From contig PBOR01000015.1 in assembly GCA_002724395.1 (NCBI GenBank), positions 87,068 to 151,067 of the forward strand: a DNA stretch of 64,000 bases. The letters are read 5' to 3'. The notes under the pieces were generated by a model, which was not told the origin of the DNA, did no database searches, and saw nothing but the letters and a program-made list of their open reading frames with translations. Shown piece after piece: positions 53,817 through 63,828 of this stretch. The stretch comes from Rhodospirillaceae bacterium. GTDB taxonomy: Bacteria > Pseudomonadota > Alphaproteobacteria > UBA8366. The first letter of the stretch is position 1; each line of letters starts with the position of its first letter. The position numbers and the translations under genes are program-made.

Positions 53817-54425
53817 TCAAACAAATTTCTTTATCATGGATGATAGATTATGCCGGAAAGACTCTTTCCACAAATAACTACGGCTGCGCACCCAATTGAG
53901 TTGCATTGAGCGGCGTTCTCCAACAAAGGACTTATGCCCATGCCAAGCATGGTCGCTGCATCGAAAAGCAAGCAAGGTTCCTGCAACGGGGGGCACAGTT
54001 GCTGCATAATCTTCAATGTCATTGGCGGACCTCAACAAGCGCAGCTGCCCACCGTCGTTTGTCCATTCACCGTTTAAATATAGCAAAACGGTAAGGATTT
54101 TTCCGCCGGAATCCCGGTGTATTTGTCCGTCTCGTGCGCGGCATTGACCCCGTACGGTTAGCATCGTGGGGCGCATTCCTATATCAATTGAAAATTTTTT
54201 ACCCATTAAAGTTGCCATCTCTTGGCCCTGAAGGGTTTCTACGAGTGCTGCGAATTCCGGTCCGCCGCTCAGGGAACTTGCGGGAAAGCTGCCAGGATAG
54301 TTAATTTCGGGAAAATTATTGTTAATGGCAGCGAGTGCGTCCGGAAGAATAAAATTTGGGACGATCACATGATCAAAAGGGTCACCATGTAATGGGGCGT
54401 CTCGGAGTGCGGAGTAGTTCAGCAT
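53817..54425 (-). CDS. 2OG-Fe(II) oxygenase superfamily protein
   Basis: A 202-residue oxygenase resembling prolyl 4-hydroxylase-type enzymes. Metal ligands are His and Asp in QIHRDSGG and a distal His in HAWHGHKSFVGERRSMQLNW, where the following Arg binds 2-oxoglutarate. The double-stranded helix core includes LTVLLYLNGEW. It is first or second in a minus-strand operon, 92 bp after the ELM1-like gene and 16 bp before the unknown 636-residue gene. The substrate is unknown. Confidence 0.85.
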   Translation of the reverse strand: MLNYSALRDAPLHGDPFDHVIVPNFILPDALAAINNNFPEINYPGSFPASSLSGGPEFAALVETLQGQEMATLMGKKFSIDIGMRPTMLTVRGQCRARDGQIHRDSGGKILTVLLYLNGEWTNDGGQLRLLRSANDIEDYAATVPPVAGTLLAFRCSDHAWHGHKSFVGERRSMQLNWVRSRSYLWKESFRHNLSSMIKKFV

Positions 54426-54516
54426 ATGTGATATGGCGTTCCAATCCGCTGCTTAATTATTAATAGAGATTTAGGTATAATCCCTGTAATGCATCAGGGC
54501 AACTGCCTGAAAGGAT

Positions 54517-55506
54517 TTATGTTTTTTTTGCTTCTAATCGCCGCAGTGCTATTCGCGCTACGCGATTGGGTTCTGCGAGAGGCTTATAGGACCATGTTTC
54601 CAGACTGCCAGTGAAAGGTCTCGCGATACCGGCATCGTAAAGCATTTGATGAAAGACTGAGAATTTAGAACCATTTCCCCCTAACCGGGCAATGTAGAGT
54701 GGTTTTCCGGTTGCTGCGGCTTCAGAAATCATATTGATCGAGTCACCCGTAACGATAATTGCGTCTGCCAAGTCCAAATAGGCAAAATAGGGGTTTGGAC
54801 CCTTATTGTCCCAGAAAAAAGAATTGGTAGGCTTTAATAGATTTTTTAGAATCATTTCATTTCTTTTTCCGGTACGCCTAGATGTAGTCACCATAAGACC
54901 CGCCCCGGCGGTTTCTATGATGTTCAGCAAATTTCGCCCAAGTTGTTTGGTAACGTTTGGCGTCATTTGAAAGGCGCGGTTGGTGCCACCGATTAATACA
55001 GCGATACGCGGTGAGGGGAGTTTATCGAACACACCTTTAAAATTGGCTCTCGCTGTTCTTAGACGGTCTGGCGTGATTCGATGCATGGCGCCGTGGACTG
55101 GGACAATATTTTCCCCTTCCAATTGGTCATGGTAAGGGGCGGCAATCAAATCGTAGCGTGAGGGTGGAATATGCGGATGCTGGACGTGGATGATATAGGT
55201 TTTTCCGCCGCTTTTTCTTTTTACCATTAAGGTGGGGCCAATGGCATGACGTCCGCAGCTAATAACGATATCGGGCCACGGGGGATTAAATGGGTCGCTT
55301 CCGGTTCCTATACCTGTAACACCTGGTGGCCATAACACACCGGGTAACCATCTCCAGGGTGTGCTAGGGCAAACCCGTTTTTCGGTGATTTCGGTATTGT
55401 CAACTATAGACGCAATTGCTTCGGCGAGCCCACGCGCTTGATTTAGCATGCCAATTTTATTGTCTGTTACGGTCCAGATTGAAAAAGATGTGTGGCTTTG
55501 AGACAT
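54517..55506 (-). CDS. Mitochondrial fission ELM1 family protein
   Basis: A 329-residue protein of the ELM1 family, named after the plant factor but common in alphaproteobacteria. Its two halves look like a GT-B glycosyltransferase fold, with a C-terminal nucleotide-sugar-like segment ADAIIVTGDSINMISEAAATGKPLYI. Activity is unproven; an envelope sugar-transfer role is inferred. It diverges from the Lrp/AsnC gene, sharing the palindromic region at 55547-55574. Confidence 0.85.
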   Translation of the reverse strand: MSQSHTSFSIWTVTDNKIGMLNQARGLAEAIASIVDNTEITEKRVCPSTPWRWLPGVLWPPGVTGIGTGSDPFNPPWPDIVISCGRHAIGPTLMVKRKSGGKTYIIHVQHPHIPPSRYDLIAAPYHDQLEGENIVPVHGAMHRITPDRLRTARANFKGVFDKLPSPRIAVLIGGTNRAFQMTPNVTKQLGRNLLNIIETAGAGLMVTTSRRTGKRNEMILKNLLKPTNSFFWDNKGPNPYFAYLDLADAIIVTGDSINMISEAAATGKPLYIARLGGNGSKFSVFHQMLYDAGIARPFTGSLETWSYKPLAEPNRVARIALRRLEAKKT

Positions 55507-55546
55507 AGATTCTAAATTTGTGGAACAGTCAGTTTTTCAAAAAATT

Positions 55547-55574
55547 AATGTAACGAAATATTATTTCGTACATT
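55547..55574. promoter_or_regulatory. Operator-like palindrome between ELM1 and Lrp/AsnC genes
   Basis: The arms AATGTAACGAAAT (55547-55559) and ATTTCGTACATT (55563-55574) are complementary across ATT except for one extra A in the left arm. It is 41 bp from the ELM1 start and 46 bp from the regulator start, overlapping any promoters of either gene. The size and symmetry fit an Lrp/AsnC binding site, so autoregulation is the simplest reading. Confidence 0.5.
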
Positions 55575-55619
55575 GTATGCTTTGTAATATTATTGCGCGA
55601 TAGAAAAGGAACTCTCAGA

Positions 55620-56123
55620 ATGAGCCGCGTAAAGTTAGATAAAATCGACTTGCGGATATTGCGCGATCTTCAAGACGATGGTCGTATCACTAATGTGGCG
55701 CTGGCGGACCGGGTCGGCATTTCGGCACCGCCGTGTTTACGTCGCGTGCGGGCATTAGAGGACTCGGGCCATATTCGGGGTTACCACGCCGACGTGAATG
55801 GCGAAGCATTGGGTTATGGGGTTACAGTATTTGCGCAAGTTGGCCTAAATAGCCAAGCTGATAATGATCTGGCGGCTTTTGAAACGCTGGTCAGCGATTG
55901 GCCGGAAGTACGTGACTGCTACATGCTAGCGGGTGATACGGATTTCTTATTGCGTGTGGTGGCACAGGATTGGGAAAGTTATAATCGATTCCTAACCACA
56001 ACATTAACCGCTGCTCCAAACGTTAGCCATGTTAAATCTGCCCTCGCAATCCGGACATCAAAACAGGTGGTCGGAGTTCCTATTGATGAAGATATCAATA
56101 TTTCACCACAAGCGGGCAAGTAA
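55620..56123 (+). CDS. Lrp/AsnC-family transcriptional regulator
   Basis: A 167-residue regulator. The N-terminal helix-turn-helix (DKIDLRILRDLQDDGRITNVALADRVGISAPPCLRRVRALEDSGHI) is followed by the RAM ligand-binding fold (VSDWPEVRDCYMLAGDTDFLLRVVAQDWESYNRFL). The start at 55620 follows AAAGGAA; an ATG nine codons upstream would place the ribosome site inside the gene. It diverges from the ELM1-like gene across an operator-like palindrome. Confidence 0.95.
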   Translation: MSRVKLDKIDLRILRDLQDDGRITNVALADRVGISAPPCLRRVRALEDSGHIRGYHADVNGEALGYGVTVFAQVGLNSQADNDLAAFETLVSDWPEVRDCYMLAGDTDFLLRVVAQDWESYNRFLTTTLTAAPNVSHVKSALAIRTSKQVVGVPIDEDINISPQAGK

Positions 56124-56130
56124 TCGAGAT

Positions 56131-56604
56131 CTACTTGTAGCTGACTTTGATTATTTCGTAGTCTTTTTGGCCTCGAGGTGTATTGACTTCAGCGCTTTCA
56201 CCCACTGATTTGCTAATAAGTGCACGGGCAATTGGTGAAGTAACTGATATTTTACCCGCCGCGGGGTCGGCCTCGTATTCCCCCACAATCTGAAAGGTAC
56301 TTTCTTCATCAGTCTCCTCGTCAGCTACCGTAACAGAGGCACCGAATTTAATTTGGTCACCTGTCAGGGAAGCGACATCAATAATATCCATTCGACTAGT
56401 TTTATCTTCCAGCTCTAGAATGCGTCCTTCGACAAAGCTCTGTTGCTCCCGCGCTGCATGATATTCTGCGTTTTCAGAGAGGTCACCATGCTCGCGTGCT
56501 GCGGCAATAGCCTTAATAATAGAAGGCCGCTGGACGGCTTTAAGGTTCCGAAGTTCTTCTTGCATTTGCACCGCGCCGTCGGCGGTAATGGGAAACTTTT
56601 CCAT
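56131..56604 (-). CDS. greA: Transcription elongation factor GreA
   Basis: Rescues backtracked RNA polymerase by stimulating cleavage of the nascent RNA. The 157-residue protein has the coiled-coil tip with acidic residues in [25 protein letters not shown] and the C-terminal FKBP-like domain ending in [13 protein letters not shown]. It lies about 100 bp downstream of carB in the same direction. Confidence 0.97.
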   Translation of the reverse strand: MEKFPITADGAVQMQEELRNLKAVQRPSIIKAIAAAREHGDLSENAEYHAAREQQSFVEGRILELEDKTSRMDIIDVASLTGDQIKFGASVTVADEETDEESTFQIVGEYEADPAAGKISVTSPIARALISKSVGESAEVNTPRGQKDYEIIKVSYK

Positions 56605-56701
56605 ATTAAATCACCAAATTCTGATTGTCCGTTTGACCATAGCGTTTCCTCTATTTAACGTCGTCATTCATGCTGGGTTCGGTCAGACGGAAAAATTGTT
56701 T

Positions 56702-59700
56702 CTAAAACGAACCTTTAAAATAGGATTGGAGAGGCGCAACATCAAGTGTGCCTTCTTTCATTGCTGCAATGGCCATTACAGCGGCACGCGCGCCGGCAAG
56801 TGTTGTGTAGTATGGTACCTTGTGGAGAAGCGCTGTTCGGCGCAGGCTATAACTATCCTTAATCGCCTGTTCGCCTTCTGTTGTGTTTAGCACCAGTTGA
56901 ACATCCCCATTTATCATTGCATCCACAATATGAGGCTGGCCTTCCGCCACTTTGTTTATTACCCCTACGTCCAACCCTTGCGAGGTTAGGTGCCGCGCAG
57001 TGCCGCGCGTTGCCTTAATTTTGAAGCCTAATTTGGACAATTGGCGAGCGGGCTCTACGAAAAGGTTTTTATCCTCTTCCCTAACTGAGATGAAAACACA
57101 GCCTTGTCCCGGCAACTCAACGCCGCTGCCCAGTTGCGCCTTGGCAAATGCGCGACCAAAATCACTGTCAATGCCCATCACTTCTCCAGTAGATTTCATT
57201 TCCGGCCCTAATACCACGTCGACCCCGGGGAACCGTGCAAATGGAAAGACGGCTTCTTTGACAGCAATATGTGAGCGGTTGACAGCTTTTTGCAGTTGGA
57301 AACTTTCAACGCTTTCACCTGCCATGATACGCGCGGCAATTTTGGCGATCGGTTCGCCGATTGCTTTAGCGACGAAGGGCACTGTGCGACTTGCACGCGG
57401 GTTTACCTCGATTAGAAATACTTCACTGTCCTTAATCGCGAATTGAATGTTCATTAGACCAATAACATTGAGCGCTGTTGCTAACAATTCTGTTTGCCGT
57501 TCAATTTCGGCAATAACTTTATCGTCGAGAGAATAAGGCGGAAGTGAACAGGCGCTGTCACCAGAATGTATCCCCGCTTCTTCGATGTGCTCCATGATGC
57601 CAGCTACGTGCACTGTGGTGCCGTCGGATAAAGCATCTACATCCACCTCAATGGCACCCGCGAGAAAACGGTCAACCAAAACGGGATGATTACCAGAAAC
57701 ACTGACCGCCGTTGTCATATAACGTTCCAAGCCGGTTTCGTTATGGATAAGTTCCATAGCGCGTCCACCAAGCACATATGAAGGGCGCAACAACACGGGA
57801 TAACCAATTTTATCAGCAATTTTGCGGGCTTCAGACAATGATCTTACTATTCCTGCATCTGGCTGGCGAAGTTTTAGTTTTTTGAGTAATCGCTGGAAAC
57901 GTGCTCGGTCTTCGGCAAGATCTATCGCGTCCGGTGAGGTCCCAAGAATTGGAATACCTTGTTTTTCTAGGGAGTTCGCTAGCTTCAGGGGGGTTTGTCC
58001 GCCAAATTGGACGATGACCCCAAGTAATGTTCCTCGCATCTGTTCTAACCTGACGATGGAAATAACATCTTCGGTCGTTGGAGGTTCAAAATAAAGCCGA
58101 TCTGACGTGTCGTAATCAGTCGATACGGTTTCCGGATTACAATTGATCATAATGGTCTCAAAGCCGGCCTCGCGAAGGGCAAAGGCCGCATGGACGCAGC
58201 AATAGTCGAATTCGATACCTTGGCCGATGCGGTTTGGGCCGCCACCGAGTATAATCACCTTATTGCGCTTAGAGACGTTAGCTTCACACTCCGCCATTTC
58301 GACTTCGTCACCTTCATAAGTGGAATAGAGATAAGGTGTTTGAGAAGCAAACTCAGCGGCACAGGTATCTATACACTTAAATACCGGCTGTATCTTTTTT
58401 CGAATCCGCGCCTTGGCGACTCGTTCTTCCGAAGTGCCCGCCAACTCTGCCAAACGAGCGTCGCTGAAGCCAAATTTTTTCAATCGTAAAAATTCATGCG
58501 CTTTTTTTGGCAGCCCTTCTTCCTTGACCATATTTTCTGCCGCGACAATGTTTTCGATTTGGCGCAAGAACCATGGGTCGATTTTGGAAGCTTCGTGAAT
58601 TTCATCTAAGTTTAGTCCGTGACGAAATGCTTGGGCGATTAATAAAATTCGGTCTGGGATCGGTTGGCGCAAAGCCCCTAGCATTTCGCTCCGGTCGTTG
58701 CTCTCTGCGCCAGCCAGCGGTACTTCGTTAAACCCGTTGAGACCGGTTTCCATAGACCGGAGTGCCTTTTGCACGCTTTCAGCAAATGTGCGTCCAATGG
58801 ACATTGCTTCGCCTACTGATTTCATGGCGGTGGTCAGCGTTGCTTCGGCACCGGGAAACTTTTCAAAAGTAAAGCGTGGAATTTTTGTGACTACATAATC
58901 TATCGTTGGCTCAAAGCTTGCTGGCGTTACCTTGGTGATGTCGTTGTCTAACTCGTCGAGTGTATAGCCTACCGCCAGTTTGGCAGCGATTTTGGCTATG
59001 GGGAAGCCCGTCGCTTTTGAAGCCAAGGCTGAGGAACGCGAAACGCGAGGGTTCATTTCGATAATAACCAGGCGTCCGCTTTCTGGATCAACAGCAAATT
59101 GTACGTTTGAGCCGCCTGTGTCGACTCCAATCTCGCGCAAACACGCTATCGAGGCATTTCGGAGAATTTGATATTCCTTATCGGTAAGGGTGAGCGCTGG
59201 TGCAACTGTTATCGAATCGCCCGTGTGAATTCCCATAGGATCAATATTCTCTATGGAACAAATAATGATACAATTATCGGCTTGGTCGCGTACTACCTCC
59301 ATCTCGAATTCTTTCCATCCCAGAACAGATTCTTCCACGAGCACCTCTTGTACAGGTGAAGCGCGAAGTCCTTGTTCGAGTAAGTCGAGATACTGCTGGC
59401 GGTTATAAGCAATTCCACCGCCTTGACCGCCAAGAGTAAAGGAAGGCCGCAAAATGACCGGTAGGCCCACTTCGTCCAGCGCTGTCTGAGCTTCTGTAAT
59501 AGAATTGACGAGGTAGCTTTTAGGTGTTTCCAGTCCAATATCGTTCATGGCCTCGCGGAAAAGCTGGCGATCTTCCGCTTTTGCTATCACGTCAGCTTTT
59601 GCGCCTATCAGTTCAATGCCAAGCCTATCTAGGGTGCCGTCATGAAACAGAGAAAGCGCCGTATTGAGCGCGGTTTGGCCGCCCATGGTTGGCAACACCG

Positions 59701-59953
59701 CATCAGGCCGTTCGCGTTCGAGTACTTTTGAAACAGTCTCCGGTGTTATTGGCTCTACATAGGTGGCGTCGGCGGTATCCGGGTCTGTCATGATTGTTGC
59801 TGGATTAGAGTTGACGAGCACGACACGGTAGCCTTCTTCGCGCAGCGCTTTGCACGCTTGCGTACCCGAATAATCAAACTCGCAAGCTTGCCCGATAACA
59901 ATTGGGCCGGCCCCAATAATACAAATCGACTTTAGGTCTGTGCGTTTAGGCAT
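56702..59953 (-). CDS. carB: Carbamoyl-phosphate synthase large subunit
   Basis: A 1083-residue enzyme that makes carbamoyl phosphate from bicarbonate, ammonia and two ATP for arginine and pyrimidines. Two homologous ATP-grasp halves are seen (first [28 protein letters not shown]; second [29 protein letters not shown]), with the oligomerisation region between and a C-terminal MGS-type regulatory domain (about 950-1080). It follows carA after 3 bp. Confidence 0.98.
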   Translation of the reverse strand: MPKRTDLKSICIIGAGPIVIGQACEFDYSGTQACKALREEGYRVVLVNSNPATIMTDPDTADATYVEPITPETVSKVLERERPDAVLPTMGGQTALNTALSLFHDGTLDRLGIELIGAKADVIAKAEDRQLFREAMNDIGLETPKSYLVNSITEAQTALDEVGLPVILRPSFTLGGQGGGIAYNRQQYLDLLEQGLRASPVQEVLVEESVLGWKEFEMEVVRDQADNCIIICSIENIDPMGIHTGDSITVAPALTLTDKEYQILRNASIACLREIGVDTGGSNVQFAVDPESGRLVIIEMNPRVSRSSALASKATGFPIAKIAAKLAVGYTLDELDNDITKVTPASFEPTIDYVVTKIPRFTFEKFPGAEATLTTAMKSVGEAMSIGRTFAESVQKALRSMETGLNGFNEVPLAGAESNDRSEMLGALRQPIPDRILLIAQAFRHGLNLDEIHEASKIDPWFLRQIENIVAAENMVKEEGLPKKAHEFLRLKKFGFSDARLAELAGTSEERVAKARIRKKIQPVFKCIDTCAAEFASQTPYLYSTYEGDEVEMAECEANVSKRNKVIILGGGPNRIGQGIEFDYCCVHAAFALREAGFETIMINCNPETVSTDYDTSDRLYFEPPTTEDVISIVRLEQMRGTLLGVIVQFGGQTPLKLANSLEKQGIPILGTSPDAIDLAEDRARFQRLLKKLKLRQPDAGIVRSLSEARKIADKIGYPVLLRPSYVLGGRAMELIHNETGLERYMTTAVSVSGNHPVLVDRFLAGAIEVDVDALSDGTTVHVAGIMEHIEEAGIHSGDSACSLPPYSLDDKVIAEIERQTELLATALNVIGLMNIQFAIKDSEVFLIEVNPRASRTVPFVAKAIGEPIAKIAARIMAGESVESFQLQKAVNRSHIAVKEAVFPFARFPGVDVVLGPEMKSTGEVMGIDSDFGRAFAKAQLGSGVELPGQGCVFISVREEDKNLFVEPARQLSKLGFKIKATRGTARHLTSQGLDVGVINKVAEGQPHIVDAMINGDVQLVLNTTEGEQAIKDSYSLRRTALLHKVPYYTTLAGARAAVMAIAAMKEGTLDVAPLQSYFKGSF

Positions 59954-59956
59954 GAG

Positions 59957-61129
59957 CTATGACATTTTTTCGATGTTCGCGACAAACTGCTCAAATAAAT
60001 AATGGCTGTCTTGTGGACCTGGAGAAGCTTCAGGGTGATATTGCACAGAGAAAACTGGACGATCCTTGAGTCTTATGCCCTCCAGGCTGCCATCGAATAG
60101 TGAGATATGGCTCATTTCAACGCCGTTAGGCAGCGAGTCTGCTATGACTACAAACCCATGGTTCTGGCTGGTGATTTCCACTGTGCCTGAGATGAGATCT
60201 TTGACTGGGTGATTGGCACCTCGATGCCCATGATGCATTTTTTCTGTCTTCGCACCGAGTGCTCGGGCAAGCAGTTGATGGCCGAGACAAATGCCGAAAA
60301 GGGGTTTCCCAGTTTCCAGAAGCTTTTGTATCATGGGTACCGCATATTTACCGGTCGCCGCTGGGTCGCCGGGACCATTAGATAAAAATATGCCGTCGGG
60401 ATTATGGCTCAGTACCGATTCCGCATTCGACGTGGCTGGCAATACGGTTACCTTGCAGTCCAAAGCGGCTAGGCAACGGAGGATATTGTGTTTGGCGCCG
60501 AAATCGATGGCAACTACGTGGTGTTTTGGTTGGGTAAGGCTGCCATAGCCTTTGCCGCGGCACCATGCGGCTTCCATCCATTCGTAAGATTGAGTGCAGC
60601 TAACTTCTTTTGCTAGATCCATACCTTCGAGCCCAGGCCACACTTTGGCTTTTTCTATTGCGGCTGGAATGTCCCATTTACGATTAGCGTTATGCATTAT
60701 TAGACCTTGCGGTGCGCCTTGATTACGAATCCGGCGGGTTAGGCGCCTTGTGTCTACGCCAGCCAGGGCGACGAGATTATGCGATTTAAGCCAGCCGTCA
60801 TAATGCTGCATCGAACGCCAGTTTGATGGTTCTGTGATATCTGCTCTAAGAATACACCCCCGTGCTACAGGAGACCTGGTTTCGATATCCTCGCTGTTGG
60901 CACCTACATTTCCAATATGGGGAAATGTAAAACAGATTACCTGGCCCGCATAAGACGGATCGGTCATAATCTCTTGATAGCCCGTAATGGAGGTGTTGAA
61001 ACACACTTCGCCGACGGCTTCACCCTCTGCGCCTGCACCTTGCCCCCAGAACACGGTGCCGTCCGCAAGAACAAGTGCTCCCGTAGCGCTAGGCGGCGGG
61101 AGGTATGGGTTCTTCGGTTTGACGGCCAT
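59957..61129 (-). CDS. carA: Carbamoyl-phosphate synthase small (glutamine-hydrolysing) subunit
   Basis: Supplies ammonia to CarB by hydrolysing glutamine; 390 residues. The N-terminal domain (ALVLADGTVFWGQGAGAEGEAVGEVCFNTSITGYQEIMTDPSY) is followed by the class I amidotransferase with nucleophile Cys in LFGICLGHQLLA and the His/Glu pair in QYHPEASPGP. I start at 61129 (MAVKPKNPYL); a frame open 53 codons further has no similarity and would bring the start within 80 bp of the divergent yqeY. Confidence 0.97.
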   Translation of the reverse strand: MAVKPKNPYLPPPSATGALVLADGTVFWGQGAGAEGEAVGEVCFNTSITGYQEIMTDPSYAGQVICFTFPHIGNVGANSEDIETRSPVARGCILRADITEPSNWRSMQHYDGWLKSHNLVALAGVDTRRLTRRIRNQGAPQGLIMHNANRKWDIPAAIEKAKVWPGLEGMDLAKEVSCTQSYEWMEAAWCRGKGYGSLTQPKHHVVAIDFGAKHNILRCLAALDCKVTVLPATSNAESVLSHNPDGIFLSNGPGDPAATGKYAVPMIQKLLETGKPLFGICLGHQLLARALGAKTEKMHHGHRGANHPVKDLISGTVEITSQNHGFVVIADSLPNGVEMSHISLFDGSLEGIRLKDRPVFSVQYHPEASPGPQDSHYLFEQFVANIEKMS

Positions 61130-61366
61130 ATTAAGAGAGTTCTCTTTACCAAGTAGAGTGGGAATATCTGGCGGTTTTGTATTCGGAATGTAGCCCGAAT
61201 CACCCAGCCCTGCGAAAACCGCTGAGTTTCTAAGCAATTGCCGTGCCGAGGTCAAGGGTAAAAAAATATAAATATTACTATTTTTCAATTAGTTATAACT
61301 CCATAAAAAGTTGCACCCCGAAACGAGATTCGGTACCGTGCCGGCCACAAAGGTTGGGGGGGTAGT

Positions 61367-61822
61367 ATGTTACGCGAAAAGCTCGACGAGTCGCTTAAAC
61401 AGGCTATTAAAGCGAAGGATAGCTGCGCGGTCGCGACAGTTCGATTAATACTGGCAGCTTTAAAAGATCGTGATATTGCGGCTCGTACAAAAGGAGATGG
61501 CGGCGTGATCTCAGACGACGAGATACTATCGCTATTGCAAACGATGATTAAGCAGCGCCGCGAAAGTAAAGATCTCTACATAAAGGGAAACCGCGCAGAA
61601 TTGGCCGAACGTGAAATGAAAGAAATCGAAATAATTCAATCTTTTATGCCAGTGCAAATGAGTGATAGAGATGTGTCGGTGGCTGTTTCTGACGTTATTG
61701 AGGAGTTTGGTGCGTCGGGCCTAAAAGAGATGGGGAACGTTATGGGCGCGCTTCGCGAACGGTATGCTGGTCGTATGGATTTTGGCAAAGCGAGCGCGGA
61801 AGCAAAGATAAAATTATCCTGA
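61367..61822 (+). CDS. GatB/YqeY domain-containing protein
   Basis: A 151-residue protein related to the tail domain of the amidotransferase subunit GatB, which binds tRNA. The stand-alone form (LREKLDESLKQAIKAKDSCAVATVRLILAALKDRDI and IQSFMPVQMSD) is found widely and its activity is unknown. It lies 80 bp before dnaG, a common alphaproteobacterial order. Confidence 0.93.
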   Translation: MLREKLDESLKQAIKAKDSCAVATVRLILAALKDRDIAARTKGDGGVISDDEILSLLQTMIKQRRESKDLYIKGNRAELAEREMKEIEIIQSFMPVQMSDRDVSVAVSDVIEEFGASGLKEMGNVMGALRERYAGRMDFGKASAEAKIKLS

Positions 61823-61904
61823 CTCTATTGGGCACTATCGAATTGTTACCCGCTTGGAATTTGCCTGGTGTAGACTGTGGATTGAGTAAATTCGTTGAGG
61901 GTGC

Positions 61905-63770
61905 ATGGCATTTCCACCAAAATTTTTAGATGAAATCAGAACCCGCGTGCCGGTTTCCGACGTGGTTGGTAAGCGCGTAAAGTTGCAAAAGCGCGGCCGA
62001 GAGTTCATTGGTTTAAGTCCTTTTAACAACGAAAAGACGCCCTCCTTCACGGTAAATGACCAGAAAGGGTTTTATCACTGTTTTTCCAGCGGTAAGCATG
62101 GCGACATATTTTCTTTTCTCATGGCGACGGAAGGGCTGAATTTTCCCGAGGCCGTCGAGAAGCTTGCCCGAGATGTTGGTTTGGAGGTTCCGCAAGAAAC
62201 GCCTCAGGAGCGGGTACGCATGGAAAAGCGGGCAGGCTTGCATGAAGCACTCGAGATTGCCTGTAAATTTTTTGAGAGGTGTCTAACTCAGCCCGTGGGC
62301 GCCGATGCGCGTGCTTATTTAGAGGGACGGGGTTTGGATCAAGAGACGATCCGGCGTTTTCGGCTGGGCTATGCGCCACAGGGAAACAGCATGCGGGTGG
62401 CACTTGAGGGTAACGGTATCACTGAAGATTTACTTCTAGAAGTTGGATTGTTGCGGCGCCCGGATGATGGACGGGTGCCTTATCCCTTTTTCCGAGACCG
62501 AGTACTTTTCCCAATTTCTGATCGTAGAGGACGTATAATTGGATTCGGTGGGCGTCTGATGGGAGAGGCCAAAGCGGCGAAATATTTAAACTCCCCCGAT
62601 ACGCCGTTATTCGATAAGGGTCGAACGCTGTATAATCTCGCTTCTGCGCGTCAAGCCTCCCATGACGGCCATTCTGTTATTATTGCTGAAGGCTATATGG
62701 ATGTGATCGCGTTGGACCGAGCTGGGTTTAAGGGTGCGGTTGCGCCGCTGGGCACGGCTCTTACGGAAGTCCAAATTGAGGAAGTGTGGCGCTTGGCACC
62801 AGAACCCATTTTATGTTTCGATGGCGATGCAGCGGGCGCGCGCGCAGCTATGCGTGTGGCTGATCGAGCATTACCGCTTTTGAAACCAGGTCGTTCGTTA
62901 CAGTTTGCGTACTTGCCGTTCGGCGAAGATCCGGACAGTTTGATTGCCGGACAAGGAGCCTGTGCGATGAAAGATATTTTATCCGGTTCACGTCCTTTGG
63001 TAGATGTAATCTGGTCGTACGAAAAAACTCGTAAACCCTTGGATACACCTGAGCGGCGGGCCGATTTAGAAACTCGTCTTTATCACTCTGTTTCCGAAAT
63101 CACTGACCAAGGTGTTCAGCAGCATTACCGTCAAGCTTTTCGTGAGCGTGTCTGGCAAGCGTTTCGTAATGAGCGCGGTGGCAGAGGCCAGGTGCGAGGC
63201 AATGGAAACATAGGGCGATTCGCTTCAATGGAAGGACCCTCTATTGGTAATTTGAGTGCCAATGTTGCGGCCATGCGTCAAAGGCGGCAGCAAATTGTTT
63301 TGGCGACAATCATAAATCATCCCATCCTTTTGGACGATTTCGCCGAGAGCTTGGCACAGCTTTCGCTAACTCAGAAGCTTGACAAATTGCGTCAGGAAAT
63401 CCATCACTGGCATGCAAATTCACAAGGGCTTGACGCAGAAGACCTTAAACGCCACCTCTCAAGTAATGGTTTTGACAAACAAGTTGAAATATTGACTAGT
63501 GAAGAGGTGTTATCACACGCTGCATTCGCCCGAGAATTGCCGGAAAACGCGGATTTTCAGTTGGATTCGTTGTTGCCTGCACGTGAAGGGTTGCAACAAA
63601 CGATAGCCCTTTTGTCGCGAGCTCGACGGAAAGAGGAAGTTTTGGCGCATGGGCGCGCCGCAGCTGGTGAGGGAACAGAAGAGAGCGAACGCCGCTTTTT
63701 TGCCTCTCGTCAGATTATGGCTGAGGAAGTCGTCGAAATGCTCGGCGGTGATGAGAACGATCTGGGATAA
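61905..63770 (+). CDS. dnaG: DNA primase
   Basis: Synthesises RNA primers for replication; 621 residues. The N-terminal zinc-binding region is clear (SPFNNEKTPSFTVNDQKGFYHCF) but three of the four metal ligands are replaced: Ser38, Asn41, Cys59 retained, Ser62. The TOPRIM catalytic core has EGYMDVIAL and the DxD in CFDGDAAGARAAMR, and the C-terminal helicase-binding domain follows. The right neighbour is the putative rpoD, the usual macromolecular-synthesis order. Confidence 0.97.
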   Translation: MAFPPKFLDEIRTRVPVSDVVGKRVKLQKRGREFIGLSPFNNEKTPSFTVNDQKGFYHCFSSGKHGDIFSFLMATEGLNFPEAVEKLARDVGLEVPQETPQERVRMEKRAGLHEALEIACKFFERCLTQPVGADARAYLEGRGLDQETIRRFRLGYAPQGNSMRVALEGNGITEDLLLEVGLLRRPDDGRVPYPFFRDRVLFPISDRRGRIIGFGGRLMGEAKAAKYLNSPDTPLFDKGRTLYNLASARQASHDGHSVIIAEGYMDVIALDRAGFKGAVAPLGTALTEVQIEEVWRLAPEPILCFDGDAAGARAAMRVADRALPLLKPGRSLQFAYLPFGEDPDSLIAGQGACAMKDILSGSRPLVDVIWSYEKTRKPLDTPERRADLETRLYHSVSEITDQGVQQHYRQAFRERVWQAFRNERGGRGQVRGNGNIGRFASMEGPSIGNLSANVAAMRQRRQQIVLATIINHPILLDDFAESLAQLSLTQKLDKLRQEIHHWHANSQGLDAEDLKRHLSSNGFDKQVEILTSEEVLSHAAFARELPENADFQLDSLLPAREGLQQTIALLSRARRKEEVLAHGRAAAGEGTEESERRFFASRQIMAEEVVEMLGGDENDLG

Positions 63771-63828
63771 GGCGGAAGCGCTAGGGCCAGATAACAGGAA
63801 TTGGTTTTGCTATTGGGAGCGTGAGGTA

